DNA of 64,000 nt from positions 186,001 through 250,000 of the forward strand of contig NZ_FPBM01000005.1 of NCBI RefSeq assembly GCF_900116715.1, given 5' to 3'. Of this stretch, positions 43,048-52,400 are shown piece after piece (position 1 is the first letter of the stretch; every line of letters starts with the position of its first letter). The notes below the pieces were generated by a model that saw nothing but the letters and a program-made list of their open reading frames with translations, ran no database searches and was not told where the DNA came from. The stretch comes from Polaromonas sp. YR568. Lineage in GTDB: Bacteria; Pseudomonadota; Gammaproteobacteria; Burkholderiales; Burkholderiaceae_C. The translations under genes and the position numbers were made by a program.

Positions 43048-44091
43048 ATGGATATCACGCAGCTGCTGGCTTTTAGCGTCAAGAACAAGGCGTCTGACTT
43101 GCACTTATCGGCAGGCTTGCCGCCCATGATCCGGGTTCACGGCGATGTGCGGCGCATCAACATCGACCCGCTGGACCACAAGCAGGTGCATTCCATGGTG
43201 TACGACATCATGAACGACACCCAGCGCAAAACCTACGAAGAATTCCTGGAAGTCGACTTTTCGTTTGAAATCGACGGCCTCGCCCGCTTTCGCGTCAACG
43301 CCTTCAACCAGAACCGCGGCGCCGGCGCCGTGCTGCGGACCATTCCGTCCAAGATCCTGACGCTGGAGCAGCTCAACGCGCCCAAGATTTTCGGCGACCT
43401 GGCGCTCAAACCGCGCGGCATGGTGCTGGTCACCGGCCCAACGGGCTCTGGCAAGTCCACCACGCTGGCCGCCATGGTCAACTTCTTGAACGAAACCGAG
43501 TACGGCCACATCCTCACGGTGGAAGACCCTATCGAGTTTGTGCACGAATCCAAAAAATGCCTGATCAACCAGCGTGAAGTCGGCCCGCACACCCTGAGCT
43601 TCAACGCCGCGCTGAAATCCGCCCTTCGCGAAGATCCGGACGCCATCCTGGTGGGTGAAATGCGCGACCTGGAAACCATCCGCCTGGCCATGTCGGCCGC
43701 TGAAACCGGTCACCTGGTCTTCGGCACACTGCACACCTCCAGCGCCGCCAAAACCATCGACCGGATCATCGACGTCTTCCCGGCCGAAGAAAAGGAAATG
43801 ATCCGCTCCATGCTGTCGGAGTCGCTGCAGGCCGTGATCTCGCAAACCCTGTGCAAGACCAAAGACGGCACAGGCCGCGTGGCCGCCCACGAAATCATGC
43901 TGGGCACCAGCGCCATCCGAAATCTGATCCGCGAAGCAAAGGTCGCGCAGATGTACTCGTCCATCCAGACCGGCAACAGCGTGGGCATGCAGACGCTGGA
44001 TCAGAACTTGACCGAACTGGTCAAGCGCAACGTCATCTCCGCCGCAGAAGCACGCGGCAAAGCCAAAATCCCGGAAAACTTCCCAGGCTAA
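43048..44091 (+). CDS. pilT: Type IV pilus retraction ATPase PilT
   Basis: A 347-residue secretion ATPase. Walker A is TGPTGSGKSTT, the Asp box and Walker B follow (ILTVEDPIEFVH; DAILVGEMRDLETI), and the C-terminal AIRNLIREAKVAQMYSSIQTG element essential for retraction is present. PilT hexamers at the pilus base depolymerise pilin to drive twitching and DNA uptake. Ribosome-binding site AGAGGG. PilU follows after 53 bases, so the two are co-transcribed. Confidence 0.96.
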   Translation: MDITQLLAFSVKNKASDLHLSAGLPPMIRVHGDVRRINIDPLDHKQVHSMVYDIMNDTQRKTYEEFLEVDFSFEIDGLARFRVNAFNQNRGAGAVLRTIPSKILTLEQLNAPKIFGDLALKPRGMVLVTGPTGSGKSTTLAAMVNFLNETEYGHILTVEDPIEFVHESKKCLINQREVGPHTLSFNAALKSALREDPDAILVGEMRDLETIRLAMSAAETGHLVFGTLHTSSAAKTIDRIIDVFPAEEKEMIRSMLSESLQAVISQTLCKTKDGTGRVAAHEIMLGTSAIRNLIREAKVAQMYSSIQTGNSVGMQTLDQNLTELVKRNVISAAEARGKAKIPENFPG

Positions 44092-44144
44092 TCCAGTCCG
44101 CCGTCTTTCCGTTGACCACAGAATCTGTTTGAAAGGAGTCGCAA

Positions 44145-45281
44145 ATGGAACGCGACCAGGCCAGTAAATTCATTAACGACCTCCTGAAGCTTATGGTCAG
44201 CCGCAACGGCAGTGACTTGTTCATCACGGGCGACTTCCCGCCGGCGATGAAGGTCGACGGCAAGGTGACCAAGGTGTCGCCGCAGCCGCTGAACGCCGGC
44301 CACACGCTGGCGCTGGCCCGTTCGATCATGAATGACAAGCAGGCCGCCGAGTTTGAACGCACCAAGGAGTGCAACTTCGCCATCTCGCCGCCCGGCGTGG
44401 GCCGCTTCCGTGTGAATGCCTTCATCCAGCAAGGCAAGGTCGGCATGGTGATGCGGACGATTCCGGCCACGCTGCCCACCATCGACGGGCTGGGCGTGCC
44501 CCAGGTGCTGAAAGAAGTGGTGATGAGCAAACGCGGTCTGACCATTCTGGTCGGCGCCACCGGTTCAGGCAAATCCACCACGCTGGCCGCCATGGTGGAC
44601 TGGCGCAACGAGCAGTCTTACGGCCACATCATCACGATTGAAGACCCGGTGGAATTTGTGCATGCGCACAAGAACTGCGTGGTGACGCAACGTGAAGTGG
44701 GCCTGGACACCGACAGCTGGGAAGCCGCCCTGAAAAACACGCTGCGCCAGGCGCCCGACGTCATTCTGATGGGCGAAATCCGCGACCGCGAAACCATGGA
44801 ACACGCCATCGCCTTCGCCGAGACCGGCCACTTGTGCCTGGCCACCCTGCACGCCAACAGCGCCAACCAGGCCCTGGACCGCGTGATCAACTTCTTCCCT
44901 GAAGAGCGCCGCACCCAGCTGCTGATGGACTTGTCGCTCAATCTGAAAGCCATGATTTCGCAGCGCCTGGTGCCCAAGCAGGACGGCAAAGGCCGTTTCG
45001 CCGCGGTGGAGGTGATGCTCAACTCGCCGCTGATCTCCGACCTGATCTTCAAGGGTGAAGTCTCCGAGATCAAGGAAATCATGAAGAAGAGCCGCAACCT
45101 GGGCATGCAGACCTTCGACCAGGCGCTGTATGACGCGTTCGAGAGCCACTTCATCACCTACGAAGACGCCCTGCGCAATGCCGACTCGGTGAATGACTTG
45201 CGCCTGCAGATCAAGCTCAATTCACAGCGCGCCAAATCGACCGACCTGTCGGCAGGCACCGAGAACTTCGCCATCGTGTAA
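44145..45281 (+). CDS. pilU: Type IV pilus retraction ATPase PilU
   Basis: A 378-residue PilT paralogue. Walker A is VGATGSGKSTT; HIITIEDPVEFVHAHKNC and DVILMGEIRDRETM follow. The longer C-terminus (about 345-378) separates PilU from PilT. PilU assists PilT in forceful retraction and depends on it. GAAAGGAG six bases before the ATG is a strong ribosome-binding site. A stable stem-loop follows the stop codon. Confidence 0.95.
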   Translation: MERDQASKFINDLLKLMVSRNGSDLFITGDFPPAMKVDGKVTKVSPQPLNAGHTLALARSIMNDKQAAEFERTKECNFAISPPGVGRFRVNAFIQQGKVGMVMRTIPATLPTIDGLGVPQVLKEVVMSKRGLTILVGATGSGKSTTLAAMVDWRNEQSYGHIITIEDPVEFVHAHKNCVVTQREVGLDTDSWEAALKNTLRQAPDVILMGEIRDRETMEHAIAFAETGHLCLATLHANSANQALDRVINFFPEERRTQLLMDLSLNLKAMISQRLVPKQDGKGRFAAVEVMLNSPLISDLIFKGEVSEIKEIMKKSRNLGMQTFDQALYDAFESHFITYEDALRNADSVNDLRLQIKLNSQRAKSTDLSAGTENFAIV

Positions 45282-45288
45282 GACACCG

Positions 45289-45320
45289 CCGCCGGCCCGG
45301 GCAACTGAACTGGCCGGCGG
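45289..45320 (+). terminator. Stem-loop after pilU
   Basis: Perfect nine-base stem CCGCCGGCC (45289-45297) / GGCCGGCGG (45312-45320) with a 14-base loop, followed by TTTGAT. The U tract is short, so termination may be partial. Confidence 0.55.
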
Positions 45321-45406
45321 TTTGATGGGCGCAGCTGTTTCCGTTTTTTCCGTCGTCCCCTTTTCGCCGTCCTCCCCGCAATCCTCATTTCAGCGTACGC
45401 ACCTCC

Positions 45407-46321
45407 ATGTCCAGCACCGCCCCCAAAACCTACGAACCTTCCACCGCCCGCAAAGTCGCCTTTCTGGGCCTGGGCGTCATGGGCTACCCCATGGCCGGGC
45501 ACCTGGCGCTGGCCGGCCACCGTGTGACGGTGTACAACCGCAGCCCCGCCAAGGCCGAAGCCTGGTGCGCCGAATTTGCCGCCACGGCCACTCCCGCGCA
45601 CGCCCCGTTGCCACGCCTGGCGGCGGCCGATGCCGACATCGTGTTTTGCTGCGTCGGCAACGACGACGACCTACGCTCTGTCACCCTGGGCGCCGACGGC
45701 GCATTTGCCGGCATGAAGCCCGGCGCGATTTTTGTCGACCACACCACCGCTTCGGCCGATGTGGCGCGTGAGCTCTCCGCTGCGGCCGCCAAGCTCCGCC
45801 TGCAGTTCATCGATGCTCCCGTCTCGGGCGGCCAGGCCGGCGCACAAAACGGCGCACTCACCGTGATGTGCGGCGGCGACGCTGCGGCGTTTGACACCGC
45901 CAAGCCCGTCGGCATGGCGTTCTCCAAAGCCTTTACCCTGATGGGCGAAAGCGGTGCGGGCCAGCTCACCAAGATGGTCAACCAGATCTGCATCGCCGGG
46001 CTGGTGCAAGGCCTGAGCGAAGCCATCGCCTTTGGCCAGAAAGCCGGGCTGGACGTGAACCAGGTGCTCGAGGTGATCGGCAAGGGCGCGGCGCAAAGCT
46101 GGCAGCTCGACAACCGCGGCAAGACCATGGTGGCCGACAAGTTTGATTTCGGTTTTGCTGTTGACTGGATGCGCAAGGATTTGGGCCTGGTGCTGGACGA
46201 AGCCAAACGCAATGGCGCACGCCTGCCGGTGACGGCGCTGGTAGACCAGTTTTACGCTGACGTGCAGGCCATGGGCGGTCAGCGCTGGGATACGTCCAGC
46301 CTGATCAAGCGGCTGAAGTAA
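45407..46321 (+). CDS. NAD(P)-dependent beta-hydroxyacid dehydrogenase
   Basis: A 304-residue 3-hydroxyisobutyrate dehydrogenase-family protein. The Rossmann motif is FLGLGVMGYPMAGHL (about 16-30); the substrate motif FIDAPVSGGQAGAQNGALTVMCGG and the catalytic-lysine region AGQLTKMVNQICIAG follow. Enzymes of this group reduce or oxidise 3-hydroxyisobutyrate, tartronate semialdehyde or succinic semialdehyde in the cytoplasm; the substrate cannot be set. Single gene, ending at a strong terminator. Confidence 0.88.
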   Translation: MSSTAPKTYEPSTARKVAFLGLGVMGYPMAGHLALAGHRVTVYNRSPAKAEAWCAEFAATATPAHAPLPRLAAADADIVFCCVGNDDDLRSVTLGADGAFAGMKPGAIFVDHTTASADVARELSAAAAKLRLQFIDAPVSGGQAGAQNGALTVMCGGDAAAFDTAKPVGMAFSKAFTLMGESGAGQLTKMVNQICIAGLVQGLSEAIAFGQKAGLDVNQVLEVIGKGAAQSWQLDNRGKTMVADKFDFGFAVDWMRKDLGLVLDEAKRNGARLPVTALVDQFYADVQAMGGQRWDTSSLIKRLK

Positions 46322-46350
46322 GCGCTCAAGGGCAAAACAAACCCCCAATA

Positions 46351-46377
46351 AAAAAGGCGCCTGACTGGCGCCTTTTT
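46351..46377. terminator. Bidirectional Rho-independent terminator
   Basis: AAAAAGGCGCC (46351-46361), loop TGACT, GGCGCCTTTTT (46367-46377): a perfect eleven-base stem with A and U tracts on either side, between convergent genes ending at 46321 and 46404. Confidence 0.92.
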
Positions 46378-46403
46378 CTTTGGGGGAAGCTTGAGCGAAA
46401 GTA

Positions 46404-47066
46404 TCAGCCGCCTGCGGGTTTGGCCTGGTTGGCCGCCGGCGCAGTGCCTTTTGCCGGCAGCATGCGGGCCAGCTCTTCTTCACTGATGATTTCAAAAATC
46501 CGGATCACTTTTTGCACGCCGGGTGTTGAGCGCACCACCTCGGTAGCACGGTCAGACTCACGCTGCGTGACGCGGCCCATCAAATAAGTCGTGCCGCGCT
46601 CCGTCACCACCTTGAAGGCGTTGGACGACAGGTCACGCGCATCCACCAGCATGGCTTTCACGCGGCCGGTCACCAGCGTGTCAGACGAACGCTGCGTCAG
46701 CGTCGAATTGCCCATCACGGCCAGCTCGTTCACCACCGAGTTCACGTTTTCGACACGCGCCACGATCTGCTCGACCAGCTGCTTGTCTTGTGCGTTGGGC
46801 ACTTCGCCCGTCAGCAGCACCTGGCGGTTGTAGCTCGTCAGGTTCACATGCACACGCTCGCCCACATTGCTGCGGATGCGGCTGGTGGCGCGCAATTCAA
46901 TGCCCTCGTCCTCCAGCTGCGCGCCCGACGTGCGGCGGTCAGTCGCAACAAACGCGCCGCCCGCCACACCGCCCACCACCAGCGGAAAGCAGGCCGTCAA
47001 GGTGCCGCCAATCAAAGCCGACACACCGATGGCCAAAGTCAGCCGTTTTACCGAAGCAAATTTCAT
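46404..47066 (-). CDS. BON-domain lipoprotein, DolP-like
   Basis: 220 residues from the ATG at 47066 (AGGAGA upstream); an in-frame start at 47120 would add 18 residues inside the diaA-like gene and is rejected. Lipobox LTAC at about 23-26. Two BON domains follow (about 50-115, SNVGERVHVNLTSYNRQVLLTGEVPN; about 125-195, VTERGTTYLMGRVTQRESDRATEVVRSTPGVQKVI). E. coli DolP (YraP) is a dual-BON outer-membrane lipoprotein that supports envelope integrity and BAM activity. As in E. coli the gene follows a diaA-like gene, here with a four-base overlap. Confidence 0.9.
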   Translation of the reverse strand: MKFASVKRLTLAIGVSALIGGTLTACFPLVVGGVAGGAFVATDRRTSGAQLEDEGIELRATSRIRSNVGERVHVNLTSYNRQVLLTGEVPNAQDKQLVEQIVARVENVNSVVNELAVMGNSTLTQRSSDTLVTGRVKAMLVDARDLSSNAFKVVTERGTTYLMGRVTQRESDRATEVVRSTPGVQKVIRIFEIISEEELARMLPAKGTAPAANQAKPAGG

Positions 47067-47662
47067 ACAGAGTTCTCCTGGTCGCCAAGTAACTGGGTGT
47101 CCACACCATCGCAGATGCAATGGAGGACGAGAAGATGCACTTCCTGGATGCGCGCGGTTCGCTCATGCGGCACACAGATATGCACGTCGGTTTCGCGCAG
47201 GGCATGCGTCATTTTGCCGCCGCCCCGGCCTGTCAATGCCACCACCGTCATCTCGCGCTCGTGCGCCGCCTCGATGGCGGCCAGCACATTGGCCGAGTTG
47301 CCGCTGGTGCTCATGGCCAGCAACACGTCGCCCGGGCCGCCCAGGGCGCGCACCTGCTTGGCGAAGATGACCGTGAAATCGTAGTCGTTGGCAATCGCGG
47401 TAAGGATGGAGCTGTCGGTCGTCAGCGCGATTGCGCCCAACTCAGGCCGCTCGCGCTCATAGCGCCCCACAAAGGTTGCGGCAAAGCGCTGCGCCTCCGC
47501 CGCCGAGCCGCCATTGCCGCAAGCCAGCACCTTGCCGCCACTGGTGACACTGGCCAAAATGGCCTGCACCGCAGCCGCAATCGGTTTGGACAGCACCTGC
47601 GCCGCCTGGTATTTCAGGTCGGCGCTGTCAATAAACTGCTGTTCAATACGTTGTTCAAGCAT
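47063..47662 (-). CDS. SIS-domain protein, DiaA/GmhA-like
   Basis: A 199-residue single-domain SIS protein. KVLACGNGGSAAEAQRFAATFVGRY and LLAMSTSGNSANVLAAIEAAHE are the phosphosugar-binding loops. DiaA promotes DnaA assembly at oriC; GmhA is sedoheptulose-7-phosphate isomerase. Linkage to a dolP-like gene, with yraN and rsmI at the other side of the island, points to DiaA rather than GmhA. In related genomes yraN would be expected just upstream; here a secretion island intervenes. Confidence 0.87.
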   Translation of the reverse strand: MLEQRIEQQFIDSADLKYQAAQVLSKPIAAAVQAILASVTSGGKVLACGNGGSAAEAQRFAATFVGRYERERPELGAIALTTDSSILTAIANDYDFTVIFAKQVRALGGPGDVLLAMSTSGNSANVLAAIEAAHEREMTVVALTGRGGGKMTHALRETDVHICVPHERTARIQEVHLLVLHCICDGVDTQLLGDQENSV

Positions 47663-47943
47663 GGCGCCAATGATAGCGGGTCATGGTTGGCCTTCGGCAT
47701 GAGACCGGTGCTCGGGCAGCCGGGGCAATGCGTTGGGCTATATAAATCAAAGGCTTACAGGGCTTGCAGCGTCGGTTATAGGTAGGCCTGATTTGTGAGT
47801 CTTTGTTCGCGGGTAGAGGTGGCGCGGCCTCGAGGCCCTAACGCTTCAAATCAGTGTTGCCTGCCACGGGAATAGATTTCGATGGCATTCAACATATGTA
47901 TTTGACAACAAATCATTGGCCAGCTGTTGCGCAGCTCACTTAG

Positions 47944-48303
47944 CTAATTACTCTGCAAAGAAAGAAGCTTCATTACCCGCATCTCATGAAGCAAGTCGTC
48001 AACTTCTGCCTTCGGAATATCTCTAAGCAGAACCTCAAGACCAGGATCTGCCAGCAGCTTATTCACTACGCCCAGGTGATACTGCGCCTGATCAGGATAC
48101 CAACCACCCAAGAGCATCAGTGCCGCCGTCTCGAGCATCAGAATTTCAACTGGGAGTCTGTACCCCCATTCAGTTGTTGCAAGAGAGATAACGTCTTGAT
48201 GGCAGTAGTTTTGAGCCACGCCAAAATCCCGACATAACCTTAGATATAGGAGTGCCGCGTCTCCCTTTATTTCGTCGTAAGTAGTGCGAATGTAAGTTGT
48301 CAT
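47944..48303 (-). CDS. Putative orphan immunity protein
   Basis: A 119-residue cytoplasmic, mostly helical protein of lower GC than the surrounding genome. I recognise no named immunity family. It overlaps the preceding small gene by four bases (48300-48303), the usual coupling of a toxin fragment with its immunity gene, and lies in the zone behind cdiI where displaced toxin/immunity pairs collect. It may protect against toxins of sister strains. The role is inferred from position only. Confidence 0.5.
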   Translation of the reverse strand: MTTYIRTTYDEIKGDAALLYLRLCRDFGVAQNYCHQDVISLATTEWGYRLPVEILMLETAALMLLGGWYPDQAQYHLGVVNKLLADPGLEVLLRDIPKAEVDDLLHEMRVMKLLSLQSN

Positions 48304-48584
48304 GAAACTTTCTCGGAGGCTATTACCCTAAATTCTTGCTTGTTGAATTGCACTGAAGTCTGACCTGATCTTTCCATCGACTCTTGACCGACGCGCTTTG
48401 GAAGCGCAAGGTACTCAGCATGCGATGTCACTCCTAAATTTCCTGCTTTCAAAGCTAGCAAGGTAGAACCTAAGTGGGTGAGGATTGGATAAAAATTACT
48501 GCCCGAACTGGTTCGGCTCTCGACAGAATTCAACAAGGTCTGGCTGCCGATGTTGGTGGCGGCCTCTATTTTTCCTCGATTCAT
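48300..48584 (-). CDS. Small protein, possible orphan CdiA toxin tail
   Basis: 94 residues, low GC, no signal peptide and no recognised domain. It sits between two immunity-like genes, starts ten bases after cdiI ends and overlaps the next gene by four bases. That is the position of a displaced CdiA C-terminal fragment left when a new toxin module replaced an older one. No clear ribosome-binding site precedes the ATG. Alternatively it is a second immunity protein. Either reading is inference. Confidence 0.45.
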   Translation of the reverse strand: MNRGKIEAATNIGSQTLLNSVESRTSSGSNFYPILTHLGSTLLALKAGNLGVTSHAEYLALPKRVGQESMERSGQTSVQFNKQEFRVIASEKVS

Positions 48585-48593
48585 CTGTGTTAA

Positions 48594-49007
48594 TTACGTC
48601 AGCTTTTTTTCTAAAGAATCTAACATCATGGAAACCACGGCCCCCGCCGATCCTCTGGCTGAATCGATAACAGAACGGATTCTTTCAGCACTCTCACCGA
48701 CTACATAGCCCAAGGACAGTCGGCTATTTACCGAATCGAGGGCAGCGATCTTGACTTCATCACTGTCTGAAGAAAGCAATTTAAGAAGCAGATTAAATGA
48801 ATCCGCTCCCCCAACATCATCGCCAAGGGTTTCCGCACAGGACACGAGCCATAGTTTCGATTTTTTTGGGATTTTTTCGTCAAAAGTTTTCCAGTCATTA
48901 GCAGAAAAACTTTCCAACATTGCGACAGCTTCCGAGACGCCAATGTCTGACCAATAGTTATCGAATTCTTTAACTCCATCCAAATACTCTTCATATTTTG
49001 CAAACAT
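48594..49007 (-). CDS. cdiI: CdiI immunity protein
   Basis: A 137-residue acidic, helical protein. DSFNLLLKLLSSDSDEVKIAALDSVNSRL looks like a HEAT-type helical repeat, a fold used by several immunity proteins. Its ATG lies one base after the cdiA stop, so it is translated with the toxin and would bind the EndoU-like domain in the cytoplasm to prevent self-killing. GC is low, like that of the adjoining toxin module. The exact immunity family is not recognised. Confidence 0.72.
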   Translation of the reverse strand: MFAKYEEYLDGVKEFDNYWSDIGVSEAVAMLESFSANDWKTFDEKIPKKSKLWLVSCAETLGDDVGGADSFNLLLKLLSSDSDEVKIAALDSVNSRLSLGYVVGESAERIRSVIDSARGSAGAVVSMMLDSLEKKLT

Positions 49008-49008
49008 G

Positions 49009-49460
49009 TCAGTTTTTGCCCGTTAAAAAGTATGTTGTAGTTTGAAATCCACGTGAACCGACAGGGTAGCCAGCGGTCACATTGCTGCCCACCTTAATGA
49101 CCTCAATCTTGACCCCGTTTATGGTCGACTGATAAAGGGTCGCTCCATCCGCACGCGTAGCAACTGGCAGCATATCTCCAACTTGCTTAACAGCACCAAT
49201 ACTTTCAGCGCGTGTCCAGCCTTCAGGAAACAATGTGCTCGTTTTTATATTAGACAGATTGCCATCGCTGAACTGCGTCACTAACTTCGCATTTCTTGTT
49301 CCATCTGCGTTCACTGATAGCACCTCAACGGCGTAGTTTGGGTTGGCATTTGTAATTTCTCCTCCGTGTGCGCCAATTACGCGGTTTGTTGGCGAACCGC
49401 TTGCATTGATAACTCGCTCGCCAAATAAGATTTTTGTTTCCATTTCAGGTGTTATGACTG
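49009..49460 (-). other. EndoU-like RNase toxin domain of CdiA
   Basis: The C-terminal part of CdiA, about residues 2930-3079. The His2961 motif, the FPEGWTRAE stretch and the NGVKIEV/AGYPVG ending follow the order of motifs of bacterial EndoU domains (BECR fold), which cut RNA, in some CDI systems tRNA anticodon loops. The second catalytic His and the Lys cannot be fixed by eye, so the family call is moderate. Lower GC than the upstream stalk marks it as an exchangeable module. Confidence 0.6.
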
Positions 49461-52400
49461 TTGTCGCCACTCCACCTCCATTTGCCCCGTTCTTTATAGC
49501 TGCTGAAACCGGACCATAAAGCGAGGCGCCCAAACCTAAAAATCCACCGGCTGTCTGGATGCTACCAGCGAGGGTTTCCCCATTTGCTAATTTGATCCCG
49601 CCTTCGCCAATATTGAAGCCGCTCATGGCGGCACAACCAACGCCGGTGAACCCGCACGCGGCGGCTGTTAGCGTGGTGACGATTCCATCATGAGCTCGCT
49701 GCGCTATTTGAGCTGGGGTTAGACCATAGTTGCTCGTCGCGAGCAATGGAGAATATTGACCGACATTCTGCTGGTTGATAGCGGCGTCAAAGTATTCATT
49801 CGGATGAGTCTGCGCGTAATTTCGGTAGTCCCACTGCATTCCTGTGGCAGTGTCTTTGCCGCTGATGCCTATTTGACCCACAACTAGTTCATCTACCCTC
49901 CCGCCGTCACTCGCATTCGTAGCGGCGTTCGTCCAACGAAGGAGTTGCCGTTCAATTCGGGCGGTCGCTTCCTCTTCTGATATTCCGCCAGCTTTCGCAA
50001 CTTGTTTGGCATATTTTTTCGCGAGAGCTATTTCGTCTTTGTGCAGCTGCCGGTTATTGGCATCCACAGTAGCAGCAGTAGCCGCCCCTTGCGCCCCACC
50101 CACAGCCGCACCAATGCTTGCCGCTGTCACGGTCGCCAGGCTTTGCGCGAGAGCTTTGGCCGCGCCGGCGCTCATGCCGGCATCCTCCAAGCTCTTCTGA
50201 ATACCGTCTTGAAAGTTATTCATCAGGTTCGCTGCGCTGGCACTTGCCGCACCTCCTGCCGCACCGCCGACGCCCCCACTGAATGCACCGGTCAGTGTGT
50301 GCAGCGCTATGCGGTAAACACCCCCTTCATCCCACTTCTTGGCTTCTTCCTCTTTACCTGCTTTCCGCAAATCAGCCGCCTGGCCGGCTGCAAAGCTGGC
50401 CGTCGCCTTGGGAGCCTCTTTACTGAACGCTTGTGTGATCTGGACTTGCGCGTTGACCTCACGCTGCACTCGGTCCGCATCAAAGATCTTCGCAATGCCG
50501 GTCTCCGCATCGGTGCTTCTAACCGCCGTGTTGCCCGCAATTCCGCTGATGCCGCTGCTGGATGTGCTGCTGGCCTCGCCCTTGTCGCTGCCAATGCCCG
50601 CGCCCACGCCGTTGACCCCAAACTTGCCGGCCTGCTGACCCACGTCAATGCTCAGGCCCATGGCCTTGCCTTCGTAGCTGGCGGTGTTCTGGATATCGCT
50701 GATGGAGAGCGTGCCGCCGGTGCTGAAGCTGTTCTTGCCTTGCTCCACCGCTGCTTGCGTGCTGGCAATCACGCTGCCTTTGAGGTCGGTATTGCCGGCC
50801 ACAGCGACCTGGAAGCCGCCGTCACCCGCCTTGATACCGCTTTGCTGCACGACCGAAGCGTAGTTGCTGTCGATATTGCTTTCACTGGCGCTAATGCCGC
50901 CACCTGTGACGCTGCCGCCGCCCGCACTACCCTTGCCAACGCTGATGGAGGCGCCGCTGGAACTTTGCTCGCTGGTGTAGGTACTGGTGTCTTGCAGGCT
51001 CTGGATGTTGAGGTTGCCGCCTACGTTGGCCTTGACGGTGTTGGCGGCGACCACTGCGCCAATGAGGTTGGTGTCTCCGCCGCTGATGATGCTGGCGGTA
51101 TTGCCGGCGGTGACCTGGGTATTGGTGTAGCTGGTGTCTGCGCCGTTGCTATTGCCTTCGCTTTGGCTGGCGCTGGCACTGAAGCCGACACTTTTTGAGA
51201 TGACGTTGTAGCTCACGGTCACGCTGCTGGAGCTTGAGCTGTTGCTGCTCTCCTGGCTGGCATTGCTTTGGCTGGCTAGCAGGTTGACCTGGTTGTCTGC
51301 GAGCAGGGTGACGTTGTTACCGGCGGTCAGTGTTGCACCTCGGGCCGTCAGGTTGCTGGCCTGGCCTGCGCCTGTGGCGACGATGGTCAGGTTGTTGCCT
51401 GCGGCCACGGTGCTGCCGGTGGCGTTGTTGCTTTGGCTGCTGCTTTTGCTTTGGCTCTCAGAGCTGCCGTAGCTGAAGTTGATGCTGATGTCGGCAGCGG
51501 CCTTCGCGTCGAAGTTGCCTGCGGCATCGGTCAAACCCTTGTAGGTGTTGTAACCCTTGAAGGCGGCTGCCGCGCCGGCCAGCGCCTGCATGCGGCCGTC
51601 ACTGGTGTTGCTGGCGGCGTCTGCCATTTGCTGGCCCGTTTCCAAGGCGCTGACCATGGCGTTGCTGGCGCTGATGGTGAGGCCCGATTGTTTGAACTTC
51701 TCTTCGCTCTCATAGCGATTGGTTTCGCGGGCTTCCACAATATCGACCGTCTTGGCGAGGATGGTAATGTCGCCTGCTGGGGCGATCACATCACTGCCGA
51801 CCTGTTTGTAGGCCTCGCCTGCTTGCAGGGTGACATTGCCGTTGATACTGCCCACGGTGCTGGCGGCTGCCGTGGTGCCATTGCCTTGCTGGCTGCTGGT
51901 GTGCTCTTTGCTGCCGACGAAGAGGCCGTCTTCCAGCGTCATGCCGCTTTCTTTGCGCTCTTTGAAGTTGGTCTGGCTGCTGGTGTTGGTGGCGGACTCG
52001 ATGGTCAGGTTGTTGCCGGCCCCCAGGGTGGTGCCGGCGTCGCTCACCACGCTGGAGCCTTTGACGTTGATGTCTTTGCCCGACACCACGGTGACGGTGT
52101 TGCCGCTCAGGGATGAGCCTGTGGCGGTGCTGGCAGAGGCGGTTTGGCGCACTTCCTGGCTCGATGAGTTGGCCCAACTTTCGCCCTCAACATAGCTCGA
52201 CGTTGCCAGCGACCGGTCTGACCTGCCGGCAGTGATGTTGACGTTGTTGCCGGCGCTGGTCACCAATGCGCCCTGCTCGCTGGTAATGCTGGCTGCCGTG
52301 GTGTTGATGTCTTTGCCCGCGTTCAGGCTCACATTGCCGGTGGCGCTGATCTGGCTGCCGATGTCTTGTGTTTGGGACCAGCGGGTGTAGTTGCGTTCGT

